Origin: Desulfocapsaceae bacterium
GTDB taxonomy: Bacteria; Desulfobacterota; Desulfobulbia; Desulfobulbales; Desulfocapsaceae
NCBI GenBank assembly: GCA_031292275.1
Contig: JARLHL010000061.1
Span: 1 to 64,000, forward strand
Length of the DNA stretch: 64,000 nt
Direction of reading: 5' to 3'
The notes beneath the pieces are model-generated. The model searched no databases, was not told the origin of the DNA, and was given only the letters and a program-made list of their open reading frames with translations. This document shows, piece after piece, positions 9,512 to 18,266 of this stretch; position 1 is the first letter of the stretch; each line of letters starts with the position of its first letter. The translations under genes and the position numbers were made by a program.

Positions 9512-10095
9512 TACCGCAGCCCCTCCCTGTTCAAACCCGTCAAGACCCCGCCCTGAGAAAAGCAGTTCACGGTGGTAAGCCGAGCCTCCCGGATCTCGAA
9601 AAGGAGATAACTCTCAAAGGAAAGCCCCAGGAGCACGCAGATCAGATGTCGGATCACCCCCGCATGGGAGATAATCAGGGCCTTCTCGCCTTGCAGGCGC
9701 TGCAGTGACAGGTTGAACCGTTCAAGCCTGTCGATGAAATCCTGGCGGCATTCGCCTCCGGGAAAACAGAACCCTGCGGGGTCCTCAATCCAGCGCCTAA
9801 GATTTTCCGGATCCGACTCCTCGATCTCAGCTATATTCCTGGTCTCCCAGAGGCCGAAATCTATCTCCCGCAAATCATCAACCAGGGTGACGTCAAGCCC
9901 CAGCAGTTCTGCTGTCTGTCTGCAGCGGTGCATGGGGCTGCAGAGGATGCGGTCAAAATCCTCCCCTGCCAGCACAGGCCGCAGCGACCGGACCTGCTCA
10001 ATTCCCGCGGCATCAAGTTCAATGTCGGTTGCACCGACATACCTTCCGGCCAGGGCGGTCCTGCCGTGACGTAAGAGAACCAGATTGGATACCAT
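9511..10095 (-). CDS. cobC: Histidine phosphatase, probable alpha-ribazole phosphatase
   Basis: A 194-residue member of the phosphoglycerate-mutase-like histidine phosphatases. The catalytic His is in [15 protein letters not shown], followed by [15 protein letters not shown]; the second histidine lies in [13 protein letters not shown]. Alpha-ribazole phosphatase (CobC) is the likely role because it leads cobU-cobT-cobS, but the fold alone does not prove the substrate. The frame is open to 10170, yet those 25 codons lie in a dispersed repeat; the ATG at 10095 has AGGGGAAGG before it and gives the usual start [11 protein letters not shown]. Confidence 0.88.
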   Translation of the reverse strand: MVSNLVLLRHGRTALAGRYVGATDIELDAAGIEQVRSLRPVLAGEDFDRILCSPMHRCRQTAELLGLDVTLVDDLREIDFGLWETRNIAEIEESDPENLRRWIEDPAGFCFPGGECRQDFIDRLERFNLSLQRLQGEKALIISHAGVIRHLICVLLGLSFESYLLFEIREARLTTVNCFSQGGVLTGLNREGLR

Positions 10096-10110
10096 CAACC
10101 TTCCCCTGCT

Positions 10111-10210
10111 GTTTCTATGAAAGCCTCGTTTGAGTGGCGGCCCTGCCATATTGAAATGACGAGCTTTCATGTTTTGTTATGGCCGGCCGGCTTGTTCCAG
10201 CCATGCTTGT
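10111..10210 (-). repeat. Dispersed intergenic repeat, copy 4 (upstream of cobC)
   Basis: Leftward, with hairpin GGCTGG/CCGGCC and a 59-bp module running from ATGAAAGCTC to GGCTTTCATAGAAA. It ends 15 nt before the cobC start codon. As in copy 3, its ATG is in frame with the gene and extends the open frame artificially. Bases 10211-10260 may hold a further degenerate fragment (GTGAAAGTC, AACCAGCCTGAAC). Confidence 0.8.
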
Positions 10211-10307
10211 TTCCGTGAAAGTCTTTCTTTGCCACATTGAACCAGCCTGAACAAAAAGCCATTCGGAGTATGTTCAGACTGGCACAGCCCGGTTTGGGAC
10301 CTGCCGG

Positions 10308-11096
10308 TTAGAGGCTGTATTTATCCCTGTAGCCGCGAGGGGTAATCATATGCCCACGCCAGGAAAAAGTCGTTGAATTGCCGATGATGACCGTCGACTG
10401 CATAGTAATGTCCGCATCGAGCATGCTGGCCAGATCGGTCAAGGTGACGACCTCATCGTCCCGCATGGCGGCGCTGACAATGCCCACCGGCGTACTGCCC
10501 TTTCTATACTGGAGCAGGATTTCCCGGGCTTTTTTGATATGCTCCGTCCGCTTTTTCGATTTTGGATTATAGAGAGCGATCACGAAATCGGCGGAGGCTG
10601 CTGCATGCAGACGTCTTTCAATCATCTCCATGGGGGTCAAGAGGTCAGAGAGGCTGATCGTTGCGAAATCATGCATCAGGGGTGCCCCCAGGCGGGCGGC
10701 ACAACTGTTTACGGCGGCAAGTCCCGGAATGACGGAGATCGGAATGCTGCTGTTTTTCTCCACGGCAATCTCATAAATCAATCCGGCCATGGCATAGATA
10801 CCGGGGTCCCCGCCGGAGACCATGACCACACGCCGACCGGACTCCGCCAATTCGAAGGCCCTGGTGCACCTGTCAACTTCCTGCAGCATCGAAGAGGAGA
10901 TGACCTCTTTGCCCTGCAGAAGACCGGGAATGAGATCGAGATAGGTACGATAACCGACAACCACATCGGCGGCCAGCAGGGCCTTTTCGGCCGCCGGGGT
11001 CAGATAATCAAGATTCCCGGGCCCGGTACCGACAACCTGGATCATTCCTTGAGATGTATTGCTTGCGCGGCCACAGCCGCAGTCACATTTTTCCAT
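10308..11096 (-). CDS. cbiH: Precorrin-3B / cobalt-factor III C17-methyltransferase
   Basis: A tetrapyrrole methylase that methylates C-17 and contracts the corrin ring, acting just before CbiG. Motifs are GTGPGNLDYLTPAAEKAL, VVMVSGGDPGIYAMAGL, VIPGLAAVNSCAARLGAPLMHDFATISLSDLLTP and ALYNPKSKKR. At 262 residues it is slightly long because of an N-terminal extension MEKCDCGCGRASNTSQG with three Cys. The start at 11096 has AGGA 8 nt upstream and overlaps the end of cbiG by 55 nt in another frame; the alternative ATG at 11045 forms an ATGA overlap but AAGGA abuts it. I favour 11096. Confidence 0.93.
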   Translation of the reverse strand: MEKCDCGCGRASNTSQGMIQVVGTGPGNLDYLTPAAEKALLAADVVVGYRTYLDLIPGLLQGKEVISSSMLQEVDRCTRAFELAESGRRVVMVSGGDPGIYAMAGLIYEIAVEKNSSIPISVIPGLAAVNSCAARLGAPLMHDFATISLSDLLTPMEMIERRLHAAASADFVIALYNPKSKKRTEHIKKAREILLQYRKGSTPVGIVSAAMRDDEVVTLTDLASMLDADITMQSTVIIGNSTTFSWRGHMITPRGYRDKYSL

Positions 11097-12034
11097 TTCA
11101 TCTTCCTGATCAAAAGCCGTCCGGATGCACCCTGCACGGCGGCAGCGAGAACTGCCGACGGTTCAGCAACCCCTTTGGCACCCGTGGCCTTCAGGACTGC
11201 CGGGGAGGTGGATATTCCGGTGACTGTATTGAGTTCGTTTTTTGAAAAAAATCTGATGGGCAGCAGCAGCTTCTCTGCAAACTCCAGGAGTCCCTCTTCA
11301 TCATTTTTCAGGTCAATACTGGCAAGCCCGGCAATCGCGCGCCGGTCAAGGTGATGCATCCGGCTGAGATCGTCCAGGGCAGACTCAAATTCTGCGATAG
11401 TAGTACCACGGTTACAACCAAAACCAATAAATAAATTTCTCGGGATCAACCAAAGCTGATTATATGTATCCGGGAAAAAAGGAGAAATGACAATAGCTGC
11501 CTGATCGATTTTTTTTTGAATGTGCAAATCCCAAGGGAGCCCGCCTATGGCCAGATCGGAAAAAACACCCAATCCGCCCTCGTTGACCAGACGTGCCGAG
11601 GTGGAGGTCAGCATTTCCGGATACGCGACTGTCAGGCCGTTGGCGGCAATCCAGAGATCTATGGCCGTATGCCCGGTAACATCCGAGGCCGTTGTGATCA
11701 CGGCCCTTCCTCCCGTTATCAGGGCCACCTTACGGGCCAGGGCGTTGCCGCCTCCCAGATGGCCGGAGAGCAGACTTATGACATACTCCCCTTTTTCATC
11801 CAGGACAATCACGCAGGGGTCGGTCTTTTTATCGGTGCATAAGGGGGCGATGGCCCGGACAACTATTCCTGCCGCCATCACACAGATGAGTCCGTCCGCC
11901 TGGCTCCATAGCCGGGCGATCTCGGCCGTCACCCCTTCCTGCGGATGGCAATGGACGCATCCGTCGAGGGCGGCTGAAATCCTTTCGGCCAGGACGTTCC
12001 CTCCATTGGTCAGGGCAATGACGGCGGTCTTCAT
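11042..12034 (-). CDS. cbiG: Cobalt-precorrin-5A hydrolase
   Basis: About 330 residues. CbiG opens the delta-lactone of cobalt-precorrin-5A and releases acetaldehyde, a step specific to the anaerobic cobalamin route, so this gene is the best pathway marker here. The N-terminal part (TAVIALTNGGNVLAERI) and central part (LSGHLGGGNALARKVA, VITTASDVTG) are typical; the C-terminal part holds NLFIGFGCNRGTT and GLASIDLKNDEEGL. The ATG at 12034 has GGAG 6 nt upstream; an in-frame ATG at 12046 contains that ribosome site, so it is less likely. It is the first cobalamin gene of the leftward block. Confidence 0.94.
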   Translation of the reverse strand: MKTAVIALTNGGNVLAERISAALDGCVHCHPQEGVTAEIARLWSQADGLICVMAAGIVVRAIAPLCTDKKTDPCVIVLDEKGEYVISLLSGHLGGGNALARKVALITGGRAVITTASDVTGHTAIDLWIAANGLTVAYPEMLTSTSARLVNEGGLGVFSDLAIGGLPWDLHIQKKIDQAAIVISPFFPDTYNQLWLIPRNLFIGFGCNRGTTIAEFESALDDLSRMHHLDRRAIAGLASIDLKNDEEGLLEFAEKLLLPIRFFSKNELNTVTGISTSPAVLKATGAKGVAEPSAVLAAAVQGASGRLLIRKMKWKNVTAAVAAQAIHLKE

Positions 12035-12248
12035 CAACATCTCCATAAATTAGCAAAAAAAGGCGATCCGCCCCAGCCTTTCTCTGCAAAAGGACTGAAG
12101 ACGTCGATTCCCTCGGGGGATGTACTCTTACCATTTTTTCGAAGAGAAATACAGAGAATTACCGGCACGACAGGCGGCGCAAAGAGGCAATGCAGACGGA
12201 GGCCGAAAGGAAAAGACTTGACGCAGGCGGCAAACGCGGTTCAGGGCG

Positions 12249-13037
12249 TTATTCCCCCGTCTTTGTATCCGCCTGCCCCTCGTTGATCTGCCGGTAGAGC
12301 TGCATGCCTCTCTTCTGCGCCTCCTGCAATTCGGAAGGGCTGATAATGGTTTCAATGTACTTGCTGGCCGCCGATGCATCCTGATGGCCGTTGGCCGCCG
12401 CCAGACTCAACCAGGAATAGGCCTGAATGAGATCGGAAGAGTCGACCCCGTTGCCGGTATACCACATGATGCCGACGTTATACTGGGCCACGACCAAGCC
12501 TTCCCTCGCCGCCTTTTCAAACCATTTGTATGCGGTCCTGAAATCCTGCCCAACTCCCCGTCCCACATAGTAGAGAAAGGCCAGTTCATTCTGCGCGTCA
12601 CGGTCGCCATTTTCTGCAGCCTTTTGATACCATTGAATCGACTCGTTATAATTCTGCGGGACCCCGCTGCCCATCAGGAAGGACTGACCAAGGATCTTTT
12701 GCGACTGGGGAGTGCTGGCGCCATTGAGCGCGGCCTTATAGAGCCACTTAAAGGCCTCCTGGGGGTTCTTATCCGTCCCTATCCCCCTGAAATACATACC
12801 GCCGGCTATAAACTGGGCCTCAGTGTCCCCCCGCTCCGCGGCCTGACGATAGAGACTCAGGGCCTTCGGCAGATCCTGACGGACATTTTTGCCCCAGTAA
12901 TATTTCTGGGCAGTATATTTCAGCGATTCAGTATAGTGGTTACTCTGGGCCTGAAGCATGGCCGCAGAGGAGAAGAGCATGACAAGAAAAAAGACGAGCC
13001 CGGTCATAATGGTGGTGCTGCGATGGAGCCGTATCAT
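12249..13037 (-). CDS. Secreted Sel1-repeat protein
   Basis: A 262-residue protein with a signal peptide (about residues 1-30, hydrophobic core LVFFLVMLFSSAAML, probable cut after LQA) followed by at least four Sel1-type repeats, such as AAERGDTEAQFIAGGMYFRGIGTDKN, split here by position: repeats begin near residues 66, 103, 139 and 175. Sel1 repeats are alpha/alpha solenoids that scaffold protein complexes, here probably in the periplasm. It follows the YcaO-TPR gene by 34 nt on the same strand, so they are likely co-transcribed. The partner protein is unknown. Confidence 0.85.
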   Translation of the reverse strand: MIRLHRSTTIMTGLVFFLVMLFSSAAMLQAQSNHYTESLKYTAQKYYWGKNVRQDLPKALSLYRQAAERGDTEAQFIAGGMYFRGIGTDKNPQEAFKWLYKAALNGASTPQSQKILGQSFLMGSGVPQNYNESIQWYQKAAENGDRDAQNELAFLYYVGRGVGQDFRTAYKWFEKAAREGLVVAQYNVGIMWYTGNGVDSSDLIQAYSWLSLAAANGHQDASAASKYIETIISPSELQEAQKRGMQLYRQINEGQADTKTGE

Positions 13038-13071
13038 ATCATTCTGATTCCACAGGTCGGGTATGCGGGAT

Positions 13072-14832
13072 TCATTGTTCTTTTAGAGCTGTCACTGCAA
13101 TTTTCTCAAGATACTCACGGGCAAATCCAATCGTCGGGTCAAGGGTCAGGGCTAGAGTAAAAAATTGTTTGGCCTCCTCGTTCCGGTCCAGACGGCTGTA
13201 ATTGACGCCAAGGTTTGCATAATCCATGGCCGAAGAGGGATCCAGATGGACCGCCCTTTCAAAGTGCGAGATGGCAGCCAGATAGTCACCCTTTTTGAAG
13301 TGGCAGACGCCAAGGAGATTATGCAGGTCGGGGCGCTGGTCGTCCTCCCTTCTTCCCTGCTCAAGGACCTCTATCGCATCATCGTAACGTCCCAGATCCC
13401 TCAGGCAGCTCCCCTTGTACGAATAGATATAGGGGAGATCCTCCCGTTCGGGATGCAGGGCAAGGGCCTTGTCGAAATGCGCCACGGCCGCATCCGGCGT
13501 CCCTGCCGCAAAAAGATTCCGGCCGCGGTAGAATTCCAGATAGTAAGCGTCCGGCAGAAGAGCCGCCAGGGCCGCCAGTTTCTCCTCCAGGACAGAAGGA
13601 TCATGTACATGTTCCACCAGAAGCTTGGCCGCAAAGAGACCCACCGACTGGATCATGGAACGCTCCCGAAAATGGGCGCCCGGGACGATGGTGTAAAGCG
13701 CCGGGATCTGCAGATCGGGATGAGCCGTATCGATCATAAAGACCTCCATGCCGATCCGCCTTAAGGATTCCACACAGCGTTCTACTTCAACTTTAATATT
13801 ATTATCGGTAAGATCTGCAATATCCTGGATGGCTACGGTCTCCCTGCCTTCAGTCAGGTAGGAGACATCAGTCATGGAAAGCGGTTTGGGAAGGCCCGAG
13901 GCCACATAATTCGAATTGCTGTTGAAGTCCCCTGCCAGTTGGGCAATCTCCGTCACCGCCCGGATCAGGGCCTTTTCGGCACCCGGGGTCGTCCCGGCAG
14001 TATAGACGATTTCGCTGGAATCGGGAAATGTGGACCGGTCGATGGCCAGGGCCCCGATGGTGCAGATGCCGGTATCGAGACTGAAGTCGTTGAGGTAGAG
14101 TTCGATCCCGTTGGCGGCAAACTTGTCCAGAAGCTCCCGGGCCACGGCATCCCTGACTGAAGAGGGGTCGATTCTGGGCGTTGGCCTCTTCTGCTGGTTG
14201 ATCAGGGAACAGACGTGCCTCTCAACAATTTCGCAGATCCCCTGCAGAGCCGCCTCTTCATAGGTATTGCCGGCAGACGGTCCATTAAACTCGTTGATGG
14301 CATAAAACCACGAAAACGGAAAAAGGACCTCCTCCCCCCGGCTCATATTGGTGGCCCATGTCCATTGCATGGGGATACCGGTGAGGATTTTCTCCAGCAT
14401 CTCCTTATCCGTCTTGCTATCATGCACCGACTGCAGCAGAAAAGAGCTGTCCAGCACCGGATAGCCACCCTGCCGCATGGCCGGATAGTCCCCAATCAGA
14501 AAATTGGCCGGATCATTCTTAAAGGAGAAAAAGGAAAACCGTTCAGCAAGCTCCATGCAGGCCGAGGCCTTGGCCTGCACCGGTGAGGCCCCTTTCCCCA
14601 TCTGTTTTTTGGTTCCGGTCAGGGCGACGGCATCATCTCCGCAGACGCTGAAATAGACGGGAATATCCAGTCTGCCGTTATCGATACGTTTAATATCGCT
14701 GAGGATTTTCAGATCAAGCGATGCAAGTTTCTGCAAAAACCGCTCAACGGTCTTCTCCGGACTGATAGCCTTGTCCTGGTCGATGGTGAAGGTCTTCGGA
14801 CAGTCCTGCAATACGAGGGTCTTTCTCTTCAT
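13072..14832 (-). CDS. YcaO-domain protein with C-terminal TPR repeats
   Basis: A 586-residue protein. The first 400 residues are a YcaO domain: AKASACMELAERF (ATP/Mg-binding Glu near residues 94 and 97), EEAALQGICEIVERHV (about 192-207) and PGAEKALIRAVTEIAQ (about 283-298) are its characteristic acidic helices. From about residue 430 there are at least three TPR units (GTPDAAVAHFDKALALHP, GDYLAAISHFERAVHLDP, DRNEEAKQFFTLALTLDP). YcaO proteins activate amide carbonyls with ATP in azoline or thioamide formation; E. coli YcaO has a similar length and assists RimO with ribosomal protein S12. No TfuA, dehydrogenase or precursor-peptide gene is nearby, so the substrate is unknown. The C-terminal proline-rich end of azoline-forming YcaOs is absent. 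Confidence 0.9.
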   Translation of the reverse strand: MKRKTLVLQDCPKTFTIDQDKAISPEKTVERFLQKLASLDLKILSDIKRIDNGRLDIPVYFSVCGDDAVALTGTKKQMGKGASPVQAKASACMELAERFSFFSFKNDPANFLIGDYPAMRQGGYPVLDSSFLLQSVHDSKTDKEMLEKILTGIPMQWTWATNMSRGEEVLFPFSWFYAINEFNGPSAGNTYEEAALQGICEIVERHVCSLINQQKRPTPRIDPSSVRDAVARELLDKFAANGIELYLNDFSLDTGICTIGALAIDRSTFPDSSEIVYTAGTTPGAEKALIRAVTEIAQLAGDFNSNSNYVASGLPKPLSMTDVSYLTEGRETVAIQDIADLTDNNIKVEVERCVESLRRIGMEVFMIDTAHPDLQIPALYTIVPGAHFRERSMIQSVGLFAAKLLVEHVHDPSVLEEKLAALAALLPDAYYLEFYRGRNLFAAGTPDAAVAHFDKALALHPEREDLPYIYSYKGSCLRDLGRYDDAIEVLEQGRREDDQRPDLHNLLGVCHFKKGDYLAAISHFERAVHLDPSSAMDYANLGVNYSRLDRNEEAKQFFTLALTLDPTIGFAREYLEKIAVTALKEQ

Positions 14833-14857
14833 GATGACTCAATGCATTGTTAATAAT

Positions 14858-14950
14858 TTATATAAAAACTCCCCGGAAGCCGGGCTCCGGCCATGCCGGG
14901 TGAGACGCTTTCATTTCTCGGCGTGGCCGGCCAATACGGTCCATCCATCT
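14858..14950 (-). repeat. Dispersed intergenic repeat, copy 5 (upstream of the YcaO gene)
   Basis: Leftward, 58-bp form, from ATGAAAGCGT to TTTTTATATAAA. The arms are less complementary than in other copies, and the interior holds a GC-rich hairpin of its own (CCGGC...GCCGG). The proximal end is 25 nt from the YcaO gene start. The rest of the gap (14951-15095) shows no gene. Confidence 0.7.
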
Positions 14951-15095
14951 CGCTTAATTACAAAAGATGACAAAAAAATTCAACCAGCTGCAGCGGATTC
15001 TGTATAAGAGACGTCGAAAGAAGGCGAATCCGACGCAGGATACCCGGGAATCAGGGATTTGAAAACCTGCTAAGAATCCTTTTTTCGGATTTATC

Positions 15096-16292
15096 TCAGA
15101 AACTATTGGCCCATCCTAGCGCTTCAATATAAAACCGGGTGATGCTGTCCCCCGGAATACCGCAGGAGGCCCTGACAGCGTCAAAATCAGACCAGTTCCC
15201 GGACTCATAGGTTTCCACAAGCCGCAGGAACGGAAACAGCCTGCCTTCCCTTCGAATAAGGGCATCGTTGACATCTTCGGTCAGCGGAAGTTTGCTGAGC
15301 AAATAATCCATGGAGTTGTCGAGCATCGCATCCAGAAGGGAAAAAAGCCCCAGCATGAAAAACTCGCTGCTGGCCATATTGACCTCCTGACCGATCTGTT
15401 TGAGAAAATGAGCCCTGATAATGGACATCCGGATCAATTCATCCGGTTTATTATCAGCAAGCCTGCTTGTTGCGATCAGGGTTGCAAAAAGCTTAAAACC
15501 GCTTTCTCCCAGGTATGCGATGGCCTGACGGATGGAGGACACAGGCTGCAACCGACTGAAATAGGCAGAATTAAGGTATGTGAGCAGTTTGTAGGTGATT
15601 GCAACATCCTGATTGAGCAGTTTCTCCAGGGAGGCCACATCAAAGGTGGCGGTATTGATTTCTGTGATAAGCTGTAGGATTGCCAGCTTCGAGGGGGGGA
15701 TCTCCTTGTTTTTCAGGACCTCCGGTTTAGCGAAAAAGTATCCCTGGAAATACATGAATCCCAGTCCCAGGGCCTTTTGAAACTCGTCATAGGTCTCAAT
15801 CTTTTCCGCTAACAGCTTGAGTGGATAACGGGAGAGATGCTTAACCATCTTTTCAATCTCTTCCAGAGGGCTTAAACGAAAATCTATCTTAATAATATTG
15901 CTGAGTTCGATAAGAGGTTCAAAGTTTTGCGCGTAAACGAAATCATCCAGGGCCAGATTATATCCCCTTTTCCGCAGCCCTCTACAAACTTCGATAATTT
16001 CCTTGCTGGGCGGAACAGTTTCCAGGATCTCGACAAAGATCTTATTGCTGGGAAAGAGTGTCGGAGTGCCACGAATAAGCAGCTCTTCAGTAAAATTAAT
16101 GAATGATTTTCTGCCACCGGAAATCTTATCGATACCGACAGTAAAAAATGATGTGGAAAGCACACTTGAAGTGGCTATGTCTCCATTCAGGGCAGGAAAA
16201 CCATTGCTCATCCCCGATCTGAAGAGAAGCTCATAGGCATACAGCTTTTTTTTTCGGTTTACGATGGGCTGCCTGGCAACAAAAACATCCAT
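15096..16292 (-). CDS. EAL-like and HDOD domain signalling protein (YuxH type)
   Basis: A 398-residue protein with an N-terminal degenerate EAL domain (MDVFVARQPIVNRKKKLYAYELLFR, shown here in full at residues 1-25 only by position: start MDVFVARQPI, then YELLFR) and a C-terminal HDOD domain from about residue 200. The catalytic E-A-L motif is replaced by ELL and several metal ligands are missing, so it probably does not hydrolyse cyclic-di-GMP. HDOD domains resemble inactive HD phosphohydrolases and occur in regulatory proteins. It stands alone between the YcaO gene and tsaE; its partner is unknown. Confidence 0.88.
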   Translation of the reverse strand: MDVFVARQPIVNRKKKLYAYELLFRSGMSNGFPALNGDIATSSVLSTSFFTVGIDKISGGRKSFINFTEELLIRGTPTLFPSNKIFVEILETVPPSKEIIEVCRGLRKRGYNLALDDFVYAQNFEPLIELSNIIKIDFRLSPLEEIEKMVKHLSRYPLKLLAEKIETYDEFQKALGLGFMYFQGYFFAKPEVLKNKEIPPSKLAILQLITEINTATFDVASLEKLLNQDVAITYKLLTYLNSAYFSRLQPVSSIRQAIAYLGESGFKLFATLIATSRLADNKPDELIRMSIIRAHFLKQIGQEVNMASSEFFMLGLFSLLDAMLDNSMDYLLSKLPLTEDVNDALIRREGRLFPFLRLVETYESGNWSDFDAVRASCGIPGDSITRFYIEALGWANSF

Positions 16293-16341
16293 ATAATTTC
16301 TCAGTTCTAGAATGCAACCACTTATTAATAAGTATTTTTTA

Positions 16342-16812
16342 TTACAAATTCAGGATGTTGATGGTTTTACGCATCCATCCTTCCGTCAGATGTGTACAGT
16401 GTATAATTCGTTCATCCCCGACCCCTATTGTAATAAAAAGCGAAAGTCGTTCCGCAGGAAGCAGCGCCGCCGCCTTCTGCGACCATTCTATCACCGTCAG
16501 ACCAGACATGTAAAAATATTCCTCGAAACCAAGATCTTCAACCTCTGCACAATCGGTCAGTCTGTAAAAATCCATATGGTAGAGGGGAATCCTGCCTGGA
16601 TATTCATGGAGAATCGAAAAGGAGGGGCTCGTTACGTAACAGGCCTCCGGTACCTCCAGGCCTTTGGCTATAGCCTGGGTAATAGTCGTCTTCCCCGCTC
16701 CGAGTTCCCCATCGAGGCAGATAACATCGCCGGGCGAGGCAATCCGTCCCAGCGCCCTGCCGAATTCTTCGGTTTCTCTAAGGGTTACAAGCCTGATTCC
16801 GCCTTCAAACAT
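16342..16812 (-). CDS. tsaE: tRNA threonylcarbamoyladenosine biosynthesis ATPase TsaE
   Basis: A 156-residue P-loop ATPase that works with TsaB and TsaD to make t6A at position 37 of ANN-decoding tRNAs. The Walker A motif is GELGAGKTTITQAIAKGL near residues 35-52; family motifs TSPSFSILHEY and YHMDFYRL follow. Length is normal. It is followed after about 50 nt by the EAL/HDOD gene on the same strand. tsaB and tsaD are not in the window. Confidence 0.95.
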   Translation of the reverse strand: MFEGGIRLVTLRETEEFGRALGRIASPGDVICLDGELGAGKTTITQAIAKGLEVPEACYVTSPSFSILHEYPGRIPLYHMDFYRLTDCAEVEDLGFEEYFYMSGLTVIEWSQKAAALLPAERLSLFITIGVGDERIIHCTHLTEGWMRKTINILNL

Positions 16813-16904
16813 GTCTCTGTTTTCCTGGTTAGGTCATTGCCAATCCGCCCTGTTCGGCAGCACATCCAGACTACTCGACAATAATTATTATATCAGGGAA
16901 TCAT

Positions 16905-16940
16905 AAAAAAGCCCATTACATCTCAAAATGTAATGGGCTT
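16905..16940 (-). terminator. Rho-independent terminator downstream of the cold-shock gene
   Basis: A perfect 13-bp stem (AAGCCCATTACAT at 16909-16921 with its complement at 16928-16940) with a 6-nt loop. On the minus strand it is followed by a run of T. It lies 138 nt past the cold-shock gene stop codon and before tsaE, both leftward, so it should separate the two transcripts. Confidence 0.9.
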
Positions 16941-17077
16941 CGAATTCGTTCTTCTCTGCCACGACCTGTATTCCTCAAACAGAGCTCACTGCTTGCCACC
17001 AGGCTCGCGGAAAGTAATGCTGTTTTCCCTCCTGTACAACGATGAATCCGTTTTTTCAGAAAAAAACTTACTCCTGC

Positions 17078-17293
17078 CTACTTGAGCTTCTGCACATTTT
17101 CTGCCTGCAGGCCCTTATCAGTTTTTGCAACAGAGAACTCGACCGGTTCTCCTTCTTCAAGACTCCTGAAACCTTCTCCCATAATGGCGCTGAAATGAAC
17201 GAATACATCGGCTTCGCCATCCGTCCTCTCGAGAAATCCATATCCCTTGCTCGCATTAAACCATTTAACTTTTCCCTTCACACGTTCCGACAT
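17078..17293 (-). CDS. Cold-shock-domain protein (CspA family)
   Basis: A 71-residue single-domain nucleic-acid-binding protein that melts RNA secondary structure. RNP1 (KGYGFLER) and RNP2 (VFVHFSAI) are both present after [15 protein letters not shown]. The start is the ATG at 17293, which has GGAGG 8 nt upstream; a longer frame from 17323 would add ten unusual residues. The ~300-base region upstream contains no gene and may be a long leader, as is common for csp genes. A strong terminator follows at 16905-16940. Confidence 0.95.
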   Translation of the reverse strand: MSERVKGKVKWFNASKGYGFLERTDGEADVFVHFSAIMGEGFRSLEEGEPVEFSVAKTDKGLQAENVQKLK

Positions 17294-17597
17294 GATGCCA
17301 ACCTCCAGTGTAATGACAAGCACCCCTTGCCAGGGAAAAACCTAGCACACCACCACCTTACGATAACATCAGGACCATGCGGCCACTCCTCAAAACACAT
17401 ACTGCATAATATGTTGTAATACGGTTCTTTCTGAGCTATCTGTTCAAAGTTCGACCATTTCGAATTTATCAAATACTCAATTGACGTGTCAAGAAAAATT
17501 CCGTCTTCTTTCGGTCCTGCCGCCAAGGGGTGGGCATGGCCTTATGCACACACATTTCAACCCTGGCCCTGCAATCCGCCTTCACCTGCCCTTTTCT
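17294..17597 (-). other. Gene-free stretch upstream of the cold-shock gene
   Basis: About 300 bases between the ktrA stop codon and the cold-shock start codon. No convincing reading frame or repeat copy is seen. It would hold the cold-shock promoter and a long 5' untranslated leader; I did not identify a clear -10/-35 pair. The leader would include imperfect self-complementary stretches but no terminator. Confidence 0.4.
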
Positions 17598-18254
17598 TTA
17601 TACATGGCTCTCCAATTTCTTGATATCATCTGACTTTCCCAGGATTACGAGGATATCGGAGTCCTGAATCACATAATTGGCCAATGGGACCAAAACGAAG
17701 GTTTCCGGAGAAGATTTCTTTACCGCAATGACGTTGACATTGAATCTGGCTCTGAGATTGAGATTCTTCAGGCTCTTATTGATAAATTCAGCCGGCGGCT
17801 CAATCTGGACCAGATTGAATTCGGATGATATCGGGATGAAATCCAGCATGTTCGATTGGGACAGCGACCGTGAAATGCGGATCGCCATATCCCGCTCCGG
17901 ATGTATGATCTCGGTTGCTCCCACTCTCAGCAGGATCTTTTCATGATCCTTGTCCAAAGCCTTGACAAGAATCCGTTTTACATGCAGTTCATGGAGGTAG
18001 AGACAGATTATGACGCTGATGCTGATACTTGTGCCCGTTGATACTATCACGGCCTCCATCTCCTCCAGACCGAGAGACTGCAGCGCCTCTTTTTCCGTAG
18101 CATTGAGGACAATGGCCTCGGTACAAAATGGATCGATCGCCTGAACCTTGGCTCTATCGGTATCGATGGCAATGACCTCATTGCCATCTTCGTAAAGGGC
18201 CTTGGCCGCATGAAAGCCAAAATTACCCAATCCGATTACTGTGAATTTTTTCAT
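17598..18254 (-). CDS. ktrA: Potassium uptake regulatory subunit (KtrA/TrkA, RCK domain)
   Basis: A 218-residue cytosolic gating subunit. The RCK_N Rossmann domain has GLGNFGFHAAKAL at residues 8-20 and the acidic end of strand two (AIDTDRAKV); the RCK_C domain covers about 135-218 (SSEFNLVQIEPP to the C terminus). KtrA rings bind ATP/ADP and control KtrB. It begins with GGAG 5 nt before ATG. It lies about 110 nt downstream of the start side of ktrB's end, on the same strand, with a dispersed repeat between them. Confidence 0.93.
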   Translation of the reverse strand: MKKFTVIGLGNFGFHAAKALYEDGNEVIAIDTDRAKVQAIDPFCTEAIVLNATEKEALQSLGLEEMEAVIVSTGTSISISVIICLYLHELHVKRILVKALDKDHEKILLRVGATEIIHPERDMAIRISRSLSQSNMLDFIPISSEFNLVQIEPPAEFINKSLKNLNLRARFNVNVIAVKKSSPETFVLVPLANYVIQDSDILVILGKSDDIKKLESHV

Positions 18255-18266
18255 GGTGTCTCCAGA

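Noticed and set aside
12128-12379. Leftward 83-codon frame
   Set aside because: Overlaps the Sel1 gene in another frame; arginine-rich shadow.
12047-15095. Cobalamin riboswitch before cbiG or the YcaO gene
   Set aside because: No B12-box core (GCCACTG-type) in sense orientation was found upstream of the block; the one GCCACTG in an intergenic region (near 54228) lies in a simple hairpin before lptE.
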